DNA from: an uncultured Clostridia bacterium
GTDB lineage: Bacteria > Bacillota > Clostridia > Christensenellales > Borkfalkiaceae
Direction of reading: 5' to 3'
Assembly (NCBI GenBank): GCA_944354125.1
Contig: CALVPT010000013.1
Location: forward strand, 1 to 53,770
DNA: 53,770 bases
Shown here one piece after another: positions 1 to 7,717 of this stretch (position 1 is its first letter; every line of letters begins with the position of its first letter). Both the position numbers and the translations under genes were made by a program. The notes below the pieces were generated by a model, which worked only from the letters and a program-made list of their open reading frames with translations, was not told the DNA's origin and did no database searches.

Positions 1-79
1 GGATTTGTGCCTGATTATCCTTTAAATATGGCATAATTTGTTAATTTTATCAGGTGCAAGTCCCCGCTGCTCCACCAAA
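1..79 (+). ncRNA. Structured RNA copy 1 (partial, 3' part only)
   Basis: This is the 3' end of a structured RNA whose 5' part lies outside the window. Its last 20 or so bases (about 57-77) match the 3' end of the RNA at 118-262 almost base for base: AAGTCCCCGCYGCTCCACC. In both copies this tail follows a hairpin; here the arms are GCCTGAT and ATCAGG, enclosing an AT-rich loop. A terminator hairpin follows at once. The tail ends in CCACCA like a tRNA or tmRNA, but there is no TTCRANNC T-loop, so neither fits. Family not proven. Confidence 0.5.
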
Positions 80-117
80 AACACAGACGCACATTTTTGT
101 GTGGCTGTGTTTTTTTC
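80..117 (+). terminator. Rho-independent terminator of RNA copy 1
   Basis: Hairpin with arms at 80-93 and 98-111, one mismatch and a TTTT loop, followed by a run of T at 110-116. It separates the two tandem structured RNAs, so each can be its own transcript. Confidence 0.8.
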
Positions 118-262
118 TTCCGTGGGACAGCATTGGGAGCTTGCGGGAAGGCAACCAAATATTTGCGCAGGTCTGAGGGTCTGCCGAAGACTTAGGTAGT
201 CTCCTCGGATTGGGCTGTCAACCGTGCACTGCGCTCAAGTGAAAGTCCCCGCCGCTCCACCC
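118..262 (+). ncRNA. Pseudoknotted structured RNA copy 2 (raiA-like candidate)
   Basis: No reading frame fits this stretch, but it folds well. GGAGC (136-140) plus GCGGG (143-147) pair with CCCGC (248-252) plus GCTCC (254-258), forming a long-range closing stem. GACAGC (126-131) pairs with GCTGTC (214-219), which crosses that stem and makes a pseudoknot. Local hairpins include CCGA/TCGG enclosing AGACT/AGTCT (about 184-208) and CACT/AGTG (227-241). A terminator follows at 290. The size (about 145 nt), pseudoknot and Clostridia host make the raiA RNA motif my leading guess, but this is recall and not a search result; tmRNA, RNase P RNA and 6S RNA do not fit. Confidence 0.5.
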
Positions 263-289
263 AAAAATTAAACCGATTGCGTTTGTCTT

Positions 290-315
290 ATGCAAAGGCT
301 TTTTGCATTTTTATC
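290..315 (+). terminator. Terminator after RNA copy 2
   Basis: Stem ATGCAAA (290-296) with TTTGCAT (302-308), then TTTTTATC. It ends the second structured RNA. Confidence 0.7.
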
Positions 316-415
316 TTTTATCGGCAAGATATTACCATAAATTTTACATGGAGAGTCGCGTTAGTTGCGGCATATTGCCGCAACGATTGAATTTTTGTGA
401 TTTTTGGCATACCCC

Positions 416-444
416 TTGAAAGAGCATAATTTATGGTGTACAAT
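416..444 (+). promoter_or_regulatory. Promoter of the aldo/keto reductase
   Basis: -35 TTGAAA (416-421), 17-bp spacer, -10 TACAAT (439-444), giving a leader of about 25 nt before the ATG at 476. A perfect 9-bp inverted repeat with a 3-nt loop (364-384, arms GTTGCGGCA and TGCCGCAAC) lies about 30 bp upstream and could be an operator. Confidence 0.7.
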
Positions 445-475
445 ATTTACTGAAACTTGGGAGGATGTTTTTATT

Positions 476-1456
476 ATGGAAATGAGAAGATTCGGAAAAT
501 CCGGAAGAATGGTGACTGAAATAGGACTGGGCACCTGGCAGCTCGGAACGCGCTGGGGCGACCCGTTCAATCACGAAGAGGCAATGAAGATTTTGCAGGC
601 GACGTATGACTCGGGCATTACGCTGATAGACACGGCCGACATATACAACAACGGCAACAGCGAAAAGACCATAGGCGAATTCATAAAAGCTCACCCCGAC
701 CACTTCTACATAGTCACAAAGTGCGGCAGAGGACTGAACCCCCATACCGCCGAAGGATATACTGCCGAGGCAATGGAGAAATTCATTGACGGAAGCCTTG
801 AAAGATTGGGACTGGAAAGGCTGGATATGGTGCTTTTGCACTGTCCACCCTCCCCCGTCTTCAGAAATGCCGAACTTTTTGAAGGCCTTGACAAAATAGT
901 AAAAAAGGGTAAAATTGCAGGCTACGGAGTAAGCATTGAAAAGGTCAGCGAAGGTCTTGACGCCCTCGACTTCAACATCTCCGCCATAGAAGTCATATAT
1001 AATATGTTCCGCCTTAAGCCCGAAGAGCAACTCTTCCCCAAGGCTAAGCAAAAGGACGTGGCAATCCTTGCAAGAGTGCCGCTTGCGAGCGGACTTCTTA
1101 CGGGTAAATACACTAAGGACACTAAGTTCGGCGCTAAGGATCACCGCACATACAACCGCCACGGCGAGAGCTTTGACAAGGGCGAAACCTTTTCGGGCGT
1201 GGACTACGAGACGGGACTTAAGGCAGTCGATGAGCTTAAAGCGCTTTTCAAAACGGACGACCTTGCCCCCTATGCCCTCCGCTGGATACTGATGAACGAC
1301 GCCGTAAGCGCCGTCATACCCGGCGCGAGCAGAAAGGAACAGATTATATCCAACATACGCGCCGCAGAGCTGGACGCACTCACCGACGAACAGATGAGGG
1401 GCGTAAGAGCGATTTATGACAAGTATATACGCGCCTCCGTCCACCCCAACTGGTAA
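476..1456 (+). CDS. Aldo/keto reductase
   Basis: A 326-residue NAD(P)H-dependent aldo/keto reductase, a soluble TIM-barrel enzyme that reduces carbonyl compounds. The N-terminus has the family pattern (RRFGKSGRMVTEIGLGTWQ). The catalytic tetrad is visible: Asp and Tyr in DTADIYNNG, Lys in VTKCGRG and His in LLHCPP. The C-terminal cofactor region includes AVIPGASRKEQI. Start: the ATG at 476 follows GGGAGG (459-464) at 11 nt; a longer in-frame extension to 404 has no ribosome site and overlaps the promoter. It is monocistronic with its own promoter and terminator. Substrate cannot be told from sequence. Confidence 0.93.
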   Translation: MEMRRFGKSGRMVTEIGLGTWQLGTRWGDPFNHEEAMKILQATYDSGITLIDTADIYNNGNSEKTIGEFIKAHPDHFYIVTKCGRGLNPHTAEGYTAEAMEKFIDGSLERLGLERLDMVLLHCPPSPVFRNAELFEGLDKIVKKGKIAGYGVSIEKVSEGLDALDFNISAIEVIYNMFRLKPEEQLFPKAKQKDVAILARVPLASGLLTGKYTKDTKFGAKDHRTYNRHGESFDKGETFSGVDYETGLKAVDELKALFKTDDLAPYALRWILMNDAVSAVIPGASRKEQIISNIRAAELDALTDEQMRGVRAIYDKYIRASVHPNW

Positions 1457-1465
1457 TTACGATAT

Positions 1466-1497
1466 TTCCCTGCACTGAGTGCAGGGAATTTTTTTTA
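1466..1497 (+). terminator. Terminator of the aldo/keto reductase
   Basis: Near-perfect palindrome TTCCCTGCACT...AGTGCAGGGAA (1466-1488) followed by eight T. Confidence 0.9.
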
Positions 1498-1563
1498 TTT
1501 CTAAACACCTTTTTTATCCTATGCAAATTATGCGCGATATTTATTATTGCCTCATAAAAATGC

Positions 1564-1592
1564 TTGCCACGCGCAAGATATTATGATATACT
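1564..1592 (+). promoter_or_regulatory. Promoter of tRNA-Val
   Basis: -35 TTGCCA (1564-1569), 17-bp spacer, -10 TATACT (1587-1592); start near 1600, about 13 nt before the mature tRNA. Confidence 0.7.
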
Positions 1593-1612
1593 TATTAGGT
1601 CAACTGCACTGC

Positions 1613-1689
1613 GGAGGTATAGCTCAGTTGGTTAGAGCGTTTGCTTGACATGCAAAAGGTCATTGGTTCGAGCCCAACTATCTCCACCA
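1613..1689 (+). tRNA. tRNA-Val (anticodon GAC)
   Basis: A complete cloverleaf. The acceptor stem is GGAGGTA with TATCTCC (one G-T pair), the D arm is GCTC/GAGC, the anticodon stem is TTTGC/GCAAA around loop TTGACAT, and the T arm carries TTCGAGC. The anticodon is GAC (1647-1649), decoding valine GUC/GUU. CCA is encoded in the DNA (1687-1689). It has its own promoter and terminator. Confidence 0.95.
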
Positions 1690-1698
1690 CCTTAAAAT

Positions 1699-1740
1699 AA
1701 TCCGAGCCCTTTGGTTTCTGCCGATGGGTTCGGATTTTTA
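1699..1740 (+). terminator. Terminator of tRNA-Val
   Basis: Stem AATCCGA-G-CCC (1699-1709) with GGG-T-TCGGATT (1726-1736), then a run of T. Confidence 0.85.
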
Positions 1741-1855
1741 TTTTGTCTTCTTGCTTGGAAAAGTTTTCTGCGGGCGACCGCAAAGCTTTACTTATGACCA
1801 AATTTCAGTTATATTTTTTCTATTAAAAAAGTATTGTACTTTTGCCTTTATTTAC

Positions 1856-1884
1856 TTGACATACCACCTTTGCTCTGCTACTAT
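1856..1884 (+). promoter_or_regulatory. Promoter of the ZIP transporter
   Basis: Consensus -35 TTGACA (1856-1861), 17-bp spacer, -10 TACTAT (1879-1884). The roughly 65-nt leader shows no riboswitch-like fold. Confidence 0.75.
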
Positions 1885-1957
1885 TTCTTCTGTTAAATTA
1901 GTTAGCCGAAGTTTACTTTTTGGCATAACCGTAACATATGTGGAGATATAGAAAAAA

Positions 1958-2812
1958 TTGAATACCTTTGCTTTGATTGTAATCATTACGGCAATTGCAG
2001 GCGTAGGCGGAACGGGCATAGGCGGCCTTATCGGCGCGCTGTTCAACCGAAATTCCGAAAAGGTAGTCAGCCTGCTTCTGAGTTTTGCCGGCGGCGTAAT
2101 GCTCGCCGTAGTCTGCCTTGACCTTCTGTTGGATGCGCTAGGTCAGAACGGGGGCGCCGTATGGAACACCTTTATGGTAATAGGCATGGTAATTGTCGGA
2201 TACGGCGTAGTATACCTTCTGAATTTCTGGATAGACAAGGCGACCAACCACGAAGTGCCGCACATCGACAAGAATCACCCCAAGACAGCCGACCAGCTTT
2301 CCGAACTCATTCACAGCGACCACTACGAAGTACATAAGAAAGCCAACACGAGAAGCAGTCTGTTCATAGGCGGCGTTGTAATGGCCTGTGCAATAGCGCT
2401 GCACAACCTGCCCGAAGGCATGGTAATAGGCGCGTCCTATGCGCAGGATCCCGACGCAGGACTTGCACTTACAAGCGGACTTGCGCTTGCAATAGTCATC
2501 GGACTTCATAACATACCCGAAGGCATGAGCGTTTCCGTCCCCCTGATTGCAGGCGGAATGGGCAAGGTTAAGGCGACTATACTGACGGCAATTACGGGCG
2601 CTCCCACCATCGTAGGCGCGATGATAGGTTTCGGTCTCGGCACCATAGGTCCCATAAGCCTGTGTCTGTCCCTGAGTTTTGCAAGCGGCGCAATGCTGTA
2701 CGTGGTATTCGGCGAACTCCTGCCCGAATCCATACTCATATGGCGTTCCAAAGCGCCTGCGTTTGCAATGCTGATAGGTTTGCTCGTCGGCGTAATGATA
2801 ATATTTATTTAA
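1958..2812 (+). CDS. ZIP family divalent metal transporter
   Basis: A 284-residue membrane protein of the ZIP/ZupT family, which imports Zn2+, Mn2+ or Fe2+. About eight hydrophobic segments are seen. The family's metal-site motifs are HNLPEGMVIGA (about residue 149) and HNIPEGMSVSVPL (about 185). Between segments 3 and 4 lies a His-rich cytoplasmic loop (HEVPHIDKNH, then IHSDHYEVH), typical of metal sensing or delivery. The start codon is TTG at 1958, preceded by GGAGA (1942-1946); no in-frame ATG is nearby. It is monocistronic. The metal it carries cannot be read from sequence. Confidence 0.92.
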   Translation: MNTFALIVIITAIAGVGGTGIGGLIGALFNRNSEKVVSLLLSFAGGVMLAVVCLDLLLDALGQNGGAVWNTFMVIGMVIVGYGVVYLLNFWIDKATNHEVPHIDKNHPKTADQLSELIHSDHYEVHKKANTRSSLFIGGVVMACAIALHNLPEGMVIGASYAQDPDAGLALTSGLALAIVIGLHNIPEGMSVSVPLIAGGMGKVKATILTAITGAPTIVGAMIGFGLGTIGPISLCLSLSFASGAMLYVVFGELLPESILIWRSKAPAFAMLIGLLVGVMIIFI

Positions 2813-2822
2813 ACTATGAAAC

Positions 2823-2856
2823 AGCGCATCGGTTAGTCCGATGCGCTCTGTTTTTA
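2823..2856 (+). terminator. Terminator of the ZIP transporter
   Basis: Stem AGCGCATCGG (2823-2832) with CCGATGCGCT (2838-2847), then TCTGTTTTT. Confidence 0.85.
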
Positions 2857-2861
2857 CAAAA

Positions 2862-2901
2862 TATGCGCGCAGACGGGCTGTTTTGCCCGTCTGCGCGCAT
2901 T
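2862..2901 (-). terminator. glf: Terminator of glf
   Basis: A 16-bp perfect stem (2863-2878 with 2885-2900); on the minus strand it is followed by ATTTTG. It lies back to back with the ZIP terminator and separates the convergent genes. Confidence 0.85.
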
Positions 2902-2906
2902 CTCTT

Positions 2907-4004
2907 TTACAGCGTTTTCAGCGTTTCAAGGGCGCTGTCTATGACGTCGTCCATGTCGAAATACTTGTACTGTCCTAGCCTGCCGCCGAAGATTACCTTA
3001 TCTTCCCTGTCCGCAAGCTCCTTGTACTTAAGATACAGCTTGCCGTTCTTTTCGTCGTTGACGGGATAGTAAGGCTCGTCCCCGAGCTTCCACGTCGACG
3101 AATACTCGCGCGAAATTACCGTCTTGGGCGAGGTTGAATCGAACTCGAAGTGCTTGTGTTCGATTATCCTCGTATAGGGCACATCATATGCGGTATAGTT
3201 GATTACCGCGTTGCCCTGATAGTTGGGGCAATCCAGAACCTCGGTTTCAAACCTCACCGAACGGTATTCGAGCGCGCCGTAACAATAGTCATAGTACCTG
3301 TCTATCGCACCCGTATAGATTACCTTGTCCGCCATGGCAAGGTATTTTTCCTTATCCGCGAAGAAATCGCAGCCGAGTTTCACCTCTACTCCGTCAAGCA
3401 TCTTTTCGATTATCTGGGTATAGCCGCCGACGGGTATGCCCTGATACCTGTCGTTGAAATAGTTATTGTCGAAGGTAAACCTTACGGGAAGCCTCTTGAT
3501 TATGAACGCGGGGAGCTCCGTGCACTTTCTGCCCCACTGCTTCTGCGTATAGCCCTTGACAAGCTTTTCGTATATCGTCTTTCCGACGAGGTTTATCGCC
3601 TGCTCCTCGAGGTTCTGCGGATTATCCGTATAGCCCTCCGCGCGCTCCTCCTCTATCCTCTTCTGCGCCTCGGCAGGGGTGAATATGTCGCGCCACAGCT
3701 TGGTGAACGTATTCATGTTGAACGGCATATTGTAGCACTCGTCCTTATACCTTGCCACGGGCTGATTTATGTAGTTGTTGAACTCCGCAAACTGATTTAT
3801 ATACTCCCATATCGCCTTGTTGTGCGTATGGAATATATGCGCGCCGTAGCGGTGCACGTTTATGCCTTCTACCTTCTCGGTATAAATATTTCCGCCGATA
3901 TGGTCGCGCTTTTCAAGGACGAGCACGCTCTTGCCCCTCTTTTTGAGTTCGTATGCGCATACCGCGCCGTATAAGCCGCTGCCGACTATAAGATAATCGT
4001 ACAT
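2907..4004 (-). CDS. glf: UDP-galactopyranose mutase
   Basis: A 365-residue flavoenzyme that interconverts UDP-galactopyranose and UDP-galactofuranose for cell-surface glycan synthesis. The N-terminal FAD-binding Rossmann motif is YDYLIVGSGLYGAV, followed by the family motif GGNIYTE and the conserved HRYGAHIFHT block; substrate-binding features such as YTQKQWG (about residue 153) are in place. Length is typical (about 365-370). The ATG is preceded by GAGGTGAT on the minus strand. It stands alone, with a consensus promoter at 4086-4114. It implies galactofuranose in surface polysaccharide; no glycosyltransferase is nearby. Confidence 0.96.
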   Translation of the reverse strand: MYDYLIVGSGLYGAVCAYELKKRGKSVLVLEKRDHIGGNIYTEKVEGINVHRYGAHIFHTHNKAIWEYINQFAEFNNYINQPVARYKDECYNMPFNMNTFTKLWRDIFTPAEAQKRIEEERAEGYTDNPQNLEEQAINLVGKTIYEKLVKGYTQKQWGRKCTELPAFIIKRLPVRFTFDNNYFNDRYQGIPVGGYTQIIEKMLDGVEVKLGCDFFADKEKYLAMADKVIYTGAIDRYYDYCYGALEYRSVRFETEVLDCPNYQGNAVINYTAYDVPYTRIIEHKHFEFDSTSPKTVISREYSSTWKLGDEPYYPVNDEKNGKLYLKYKELADREDKVIFGGRLGQYKYFDMDDVIDSALETLKTL

Positions 4005-4085
4005 ATGATATCACCTCGTAAATTAGTTTTGCGCTCCGCCGTTGGCATATGCGCATCCATAAGATTTAGCTCTCTTTCGCATAAG

Positions 4086-4114
4086 ATTATACCATCTGCG
4101 CACGCGGCTGTCAA
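4086..4114 (-). promoter_or_regulatory. Promoter of glf
   Basis: On the minus strand: TTGACA (4109-4114), 17-bp spacer, TATAAT (4086-4091), both full consensus. Start near 4079 with a leader of about 75 nt. Confidence 0.85.
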
Positions 4115-4119
4115 TACGG

Positions 4120-4151
4120 AAAAATACGCAGCCCGTTAAGACTGCGTATTT
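4120..4151 (-). terminator. Terminator downstream of the flavoprotein operon
   Basis: Stem AAATACGCAG (4122-4131) with CTGCGTATTT (4142-4151); T-rich on the minus strand. It lies about 175 bp beyond the last stop codon and just upstream of the glf promoter. Confidence 0.75.
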
Positions 4152-4324
4152 CCAAAGAGAGAATATGAAAAAAGTTAAGTGTGGTCTGGTTTCTTTTTGT
4201 GCTTAAAGTATAGCAAGGCAATGTGTAAAACATATGAAAAGAAAGAGATATTTATATAAACATTTGACGAGCAAATATCTTCACAATTTCACTCCTTACT
4301 ATACGCATCCTGAAAGCTTACTCA
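4152..4324. other. Intergenic stretch, no gene identified
   Basis: An AT-rich trailer between the flavoprotein stop and the terminator at 4120-4151. The minus strand has an AAGGAG followed by a ten-codon GTG frame, too short to call. No clear promoter or fold was found. Confidence 0.4.
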
Positions 4325-5863
4325 TTAGTCGCAAAACCTCTCGTAGAGCGCCCCGGCGACCTTGAGGCCGTCCGCCGCGGAAGAGGTTATGCCGCCGCTG
4401 TAGCCGCTGCCTTCGCCGCAGGGATAGAGATTTTTAAGGCTTACCGACTGCATATCCTGTCCCCTGACTATCCTGACGGGCGAGGAAAAACGCGTCTCCA
4501 CCGCAGTTAAAATTGCATCGGCACAGTCAAACCCCTTAAGCCGCTTTGCCATGTCGGGAATGGCTGCCCTGAGCGCCTGACAGGCAACCTCAGGCAACAC
4601 TTCGTCCATCGGCGCAAAGGCTGTGCCTGAAGCATATGTGGGGGTCAATTGCCCGAATGCCGAGGAATTTCTGCCCCTTAAAAAGTCGCCGACGAGCTGC
4701 ACGGGAGCACGATAGTCTGACCCTCCGCAAAGATATGCGCGACGCTCTATTTCTCTTTGAAAACGCACGCCCGCAAACAGGTCGTCCGCACCGAAGTCGG
4801 AGCGGCGCATCTGCACCATGAGCGCCGAATTGGAATTTCTGCCGTCCCTTGCGTGCAGGCTCATTCCGTTTACGACCACGCCTCCCTCCTCGCTGGCGGC
4901 AGGAATGACGACTCCGCCGGGGCACATGCAGAAGGTGAAGACCGTGCGCTCGTGAGCGTGGCTGACGAGCTGATAGTCTGCCGCGGGCAGCAACTTATAG
5001 CTTTCGCCGTACTGCGCGAAACCGATATCGGCAGCCGAATGTTCGATTCGCACGCCGACGGCAAAGTCCCTGGCCTCCATATAGATTCCGCTTGCCGACA
5101 GCATTTCGAACGTATCCCTTGCGGAATGGCCTATGGCAAGCACGGCGGCATCGACGGGCAGCGTACGCCTTCCGCCTTCCTTGACGTCTGTGAGCACGAG
5201 CGCCTTAAGCGCGCCGCCCTCGCTCTCTATTCCGTCGAGACGGGTATTGAACAGATATGTTCCGCCGTTTCGGGTAATATATTTGCGTATGTTCTGAAGT
5301 ACGACAAACAGAATGTCGCTGCCGACGTGAGGCTTATTGAGATACGCGATGTCCTCGGGCGCGCCGAAACGTACAAATAAATCGAGCACGTCTGCATTTA
5401 AACTGTCCTTGGTGCGCGTGTTGAGCTTGCCGTCAGAAAACGCGCCCGCGCCGCCCTCGCCGAACTGCACGTTGGACTGGGTATTCAGCTTACCGCCTCC
5501 GAAAAAATTCAGAATTGTCGCCCTGCGCTCCTCCACGCACTCGCCGCGCTCGATTATTATGGGTTTAAACCCGTGCTCTATGAGCCTTATGGCGCAGAAC
5601 AGCCCCGCAGGTCCGCCGCCTATAACCGCAACTGCAGGGGAAGACGATATGCGCGCAAACGTCCGCTCCTCTGCGCGTTCCTCCCTTTCGGACACGGCGA
5701 CAGAATAGAGCCAGAATATATTGCGCTTGTCCCTGGCGTCGAGCGACTTTTTAAGTATCCTGAAATACCTGAAACGCGACCTGAATTTCTTTTCCACCGC
5801 CGCCTTGAGCTGACTTTCGGGAAGGGTTATGGGAAATTTTATGTTGTCTATGCGGCGTATCAT
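4325..5863 (-). CDS. FAD-dependent oxidoreductase (COG2509-like)
   Basis: A 512-residue flavoprotein. An N-terminal domain of about 80 residues rich in basic residues precedes the FAD-binding motif VAVIGGGPAGLFCAIRL. A second family motif, GGGKLNTQSNVQFGEGG, follows about 65 residues later, and the C-terminus has the flavin-binding PCGEGSGYSGGITSSA. This matches the uncharacterised FAD-dependent dehydrogenases of COG2509; the substrate is not known. The start is the ATG at 5863, which overlaps the upstream gene's stop as ATGA; a longer frame to 5929 lies inside that gene. It is the last gene of the ferritin-flavoprotein operon. Confidence 0.85.
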   Translation of the reverse strand: MIRRIDNIKFPITLPESQLKAAVEKKFRSRFRYFRILKKSLDARDKRNIFWLYSVAVSEREERAEERTFARISSSPAVAVIGGGPAGLFCAIRLIEHGFKPIIIERGECVEERRATILNFFGGGKLNTQSNVQFGEGGAGAFSDGKLNTRTKDSLNADVLDLFVRFGAPEDIAYLNKPHVGSDILFVVLQNIRKYITRNGGTYLFNTRLDGIESEGGALKALVLTDVKEGGRRTLPVDAAVLAIGHSARDTFEMLSASGIYMEARDFAVGVRIEHSAADIGFAQYGESYKLLPAADYQLVSHAHERTVFTFCMCPGGVVIPAASEEGGVVVNGMSLHARDGRNSNSALMVQMRRSDFGADDLFAGVRFQREIERRAYLCGGSDYRAPVQLVGDFLRGRNSSAFGQLTPTYASGTAFAPMDEVLPEVACQALRAAIPDMAKRLKGFDCADAILTAVETRFSSPVRIVRGQDMQSVSLKNLYPCGEGSGYSGGITSSAADGLKVAGALYERFCD

Positions 5864-7038
5864 GCGCCCTCCTTTGAACTTTCCTTTGCAATTGCCGCCG
5901 CGGCGTGCATTCCGCTTGAAAATGCCCACGTGAGGTTATATCCTCCGCAGTCGCCGTCGAGGTCAACCACTTCGCCGACGAGGTAAAGCCCCTTTTTGAG
6001 CTTGCTTTCAAGATTTTCGTTTACCTCTGAAAAGGGTACTCCGCCCTTGGTGACCTGTGCGTAGTCGAACCCGAGACTGCCCGTGACTTTGAGCGTGAAG
6101 TTCTTGACGAGTTCTGCAGCGCGCTCGAGCGGAGCGCCGTCTGCGCGGCGCATTATCGCCCTGCCCGTCTGGTTGTGCAGGCTGCCCGACAGGAGTTCGG
6201 AATACTCGTAGCCGAGCGACTGCTTCTTTCTCATATTTTCAAGCACCTCTTCGCGCGTGAATTCGGGAAGAAATTCGATAGAGATGGTGACGTCCTTAAG
6301 GTCGGCTATATGCGAAGATATGCCGAAGACCGCATTGCCCGAAACGCCGTAGTCGGTGAATATCACGTCGCCCTGACTTCTTGCGATAAGCGCGCCGTCC
6401 GAAGAAAAGGCACTGAGGTTGCATTCCGTGCGTATGCCCTTCAACGTCTTTATGTAGGTCGTATCCGTCTTTAGCTGTACGAGCGAGGGATACAGCGGCG
6501 TTACGCTGTGACCCATGCTCCTTGCAAGATTGAAGGCGTTGCCGTCGGTCAGAAACTGTTTCTGGGCGCACCCTCCTGCGGCGAGAACCACCTTGTTTGC
6601 GGCGAGTTTTTTGCCGTCCGAAAGAGAGAGCGAAAAGCCGCCGCCCACCGCCGTCACTTTTGAATTTAAAAATACCTCCGCACCCGATAAGCCTACCTTT
6701 CTTATAAGGCAATCGGAAAGCGATGACGCCTGCTTGCCCGAAGGATATATTTTGCCCGACTTGTCCGAGGTAAAGAGGCTGTCGAACAGCCCCAACACGT
6801 CGTATTCGCGGCAAAGGCGTGCGGCAAGCGGAGCAAACGAGCCGTGGAAATGGCAGGGCGACATATCCGTGTTGGATACATTGCCCTGTCCGTTGCCCGT
6901 TGCGGCAAGTTTTTTGCCGAGTCTTGCGCCTGCCTCGACTATCGCCACGGAGAGCGAGGGAGCAAATTTTTTTAAGCTGACGGCGCAGGCAAGCCCTGCC
7001 GCACCGCCGCCGATTATCGCTACGTCAAATTTATGCAT
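5860..7038 (-). CDS. HI0933/BaiN-family NAD(P)/FAD flavoprotein
   Basis: A 392-residue aminoacetone-oxidase-like flavoprotein of the HI0933 family (BaiN and relatives). The FAD motif AIIGGGAAGLACAVSL is at the N-terminus, followed by the family block KLAATGNGQGNVSNTD (about residues 44-60). The C-terminus has the second flavin motif GEVVDLDGDCGGYNLTWAFSSG. Members reduce or oxidise diverse substrates, so the BaiN (bile acid) role cannot be assumed. It starts 32 nt after the ferritin-like gene and its stop overlaps the next ATG by ATGA, so the three genes are probably one transcript. Confidence 0.88.
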   Translation of the reverse strand: MHKFDVAIIGGGAAGLACAVSLKKFAPSLSVAIVEAGARLGKKLAATGNGQGNVSNTDMSPCHFHGSFAPLAARLCREYDVLGLFDSLFTSDKSGKIYPSGKQASSLSDCLIRKVGLSGAEVFLNSKVTAVGGGFSLSLSDGKKLAANKVVLAAGGCAQKQFLTDGNAFNLARSMGHSVTPLYPSLVQLKTDTTYIKTLKGIRTECNLSAFSSDGALIARSQGDVIFTDYGVSGNAVFGISSHIADLKDVTISIEFLPEFTREEVLENMRKKQSLGYEYSELLSGSLHNQTGRAIMRRADGAPLERAAELVKNFTLKVTGSLGFDYAQVTKGGVPFSEVNENLESKLKKGLYLVGEVVDLDGDCGGYNLTWAFSSGMHAAAAIAKESSKEGA

Positions 7039-7070
7039 AGCAAGATTTTACACCCTTTGCCCCTTTGCTG

Positions 7071-7580
7071 TCAACAGCTGAGCTCCTCAAGTATGCGTTT
7101 AAGCTCGGCAAGGTGCAGTTTTTCATCCTCGATGATGCGCACTATAAGCGCCTTGAGCGTGCCGTCCTTAAGGCGGCAGAGCATCTTTTCGTAGCCGTAT
7201 ATGGCATACTTTTCGCCCATTATGTCGTCCTCTATCATATTTGTAAGCGAACGCGAATAGGCGACGAACTTGGTTGAATAGAAGTTGAACTGTGCGGGCG
7301 GCTGGAATGTATATACGGGCTGCGTGCCGAGGTTTATGAGAGCTTCGCCCAAAAGGTCGAGGTGAGTCATCTCGGCTATGGCTATGCTCATGAGGCTTTC
7401 GGCATAGTTCTTATAGCCGCAATGCGCGAAGTTTAACGAATGATAAACGTACTGCAAAGTCGCGTTGAGTTCACCCGAAGGCGTGGCATACGCCGCCGAG
7501 ATTATGCGCGCGGAGACGGGGTCGCAGCAAAGTGAATCGAGCGAGGGATAGGGCGCATCGACGATTAAGGGTTTGGGCAT
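7071..7580 (-). CDS. Ferritin-like di-metal protein
   Basis: A 169-residue four-helix-bundle protein of the ferritin/rubrerythrin/manganese-catalase superfamily. The ligand pattern is complete: Glu37 (GELNA), Glu70-x-x-His73 (EMTH), Glu123 (MGEKYA) and Glu153-x-x-His156 (EKLH), the E/ExxH/E/ExxH layout of a di-iron or di-manganese site. There is no rubredoxin tail. The ATG follows AAAGGAGTG. The promoter region carries an inverted repeat at 7602-7623. Being first in an operon with two flavoproteins suggests a role in peroxide or metal handling, which is inference. Confidence 0.85.
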   Translation of the reverse strand: MPKPLIVDAPYPSLDSLCCDPVSARIISAAYATPSGELNATLQYVYHSLNFAHCGYKNYAESLMSIAIAEMTHLDLLGEALINLGTQPVYTFQPPAQFNFYSTKFVAYSRSLTNMIEDDIMGEKYAIYGYEKMLCRLKDGTLKALIVRIIEDEKLHLAELKRILEELSC

Positions 7581-7601
7581 ATAAAAAACACTCCTTTAAA
7601 A

Positions 7602-7623
7602 AATACTTTACTACCAAAGTATT
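7602..7623. promoter_or_regulatory. Inverted repeat (putative operator) upstream of the ferritin-like gene
   Basis: AATACTTT (7602-7609) and AAAGTATT (7616-7623) form a perfect 8-bp inverted repeat with a 6-bp centre, about 20 bp before the start codon. On the minus strand it overlaps a weak promoter (GTGACA, 16 bp, AATACT). There is no T run, so a protein-binding operator is likelier than a terminator. It is not the usual PerR or Fur box. Confidence 0.5.
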
Positions 7624-7717
7624 CTTAAAAGAGCGTTTTTGTCACCTTGAAATATTTATCTCGCTTTACTTGCCGGTCTGCGCACGAATGATGATGTCGC
7701 GCCGCATCCGATTGCCT

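Noticed and set aside
1..262. tmRNA, because of the CCACCA ends
   Set aside because: No T-loop, no alanine tRNA-like acceptor stem and no tag reading frame were seen.
431..1444. Long minus-strand frame of 337 codons
   Set aside because: Antisense shadow of the aldo/keto reductase; no ribosome site, no family.
1595..1801. Minus-strand frame with VGLEPMTFCMSSKRSNQLSY
   Set aside because: It is the translated antisense of the tRNA-Val gene, a well-known spurious protein.
4225..4300. Ten-codon minus-strand frame with AAGGAG upstream
   Set aside because: Too short and without other support; could arise by chance.
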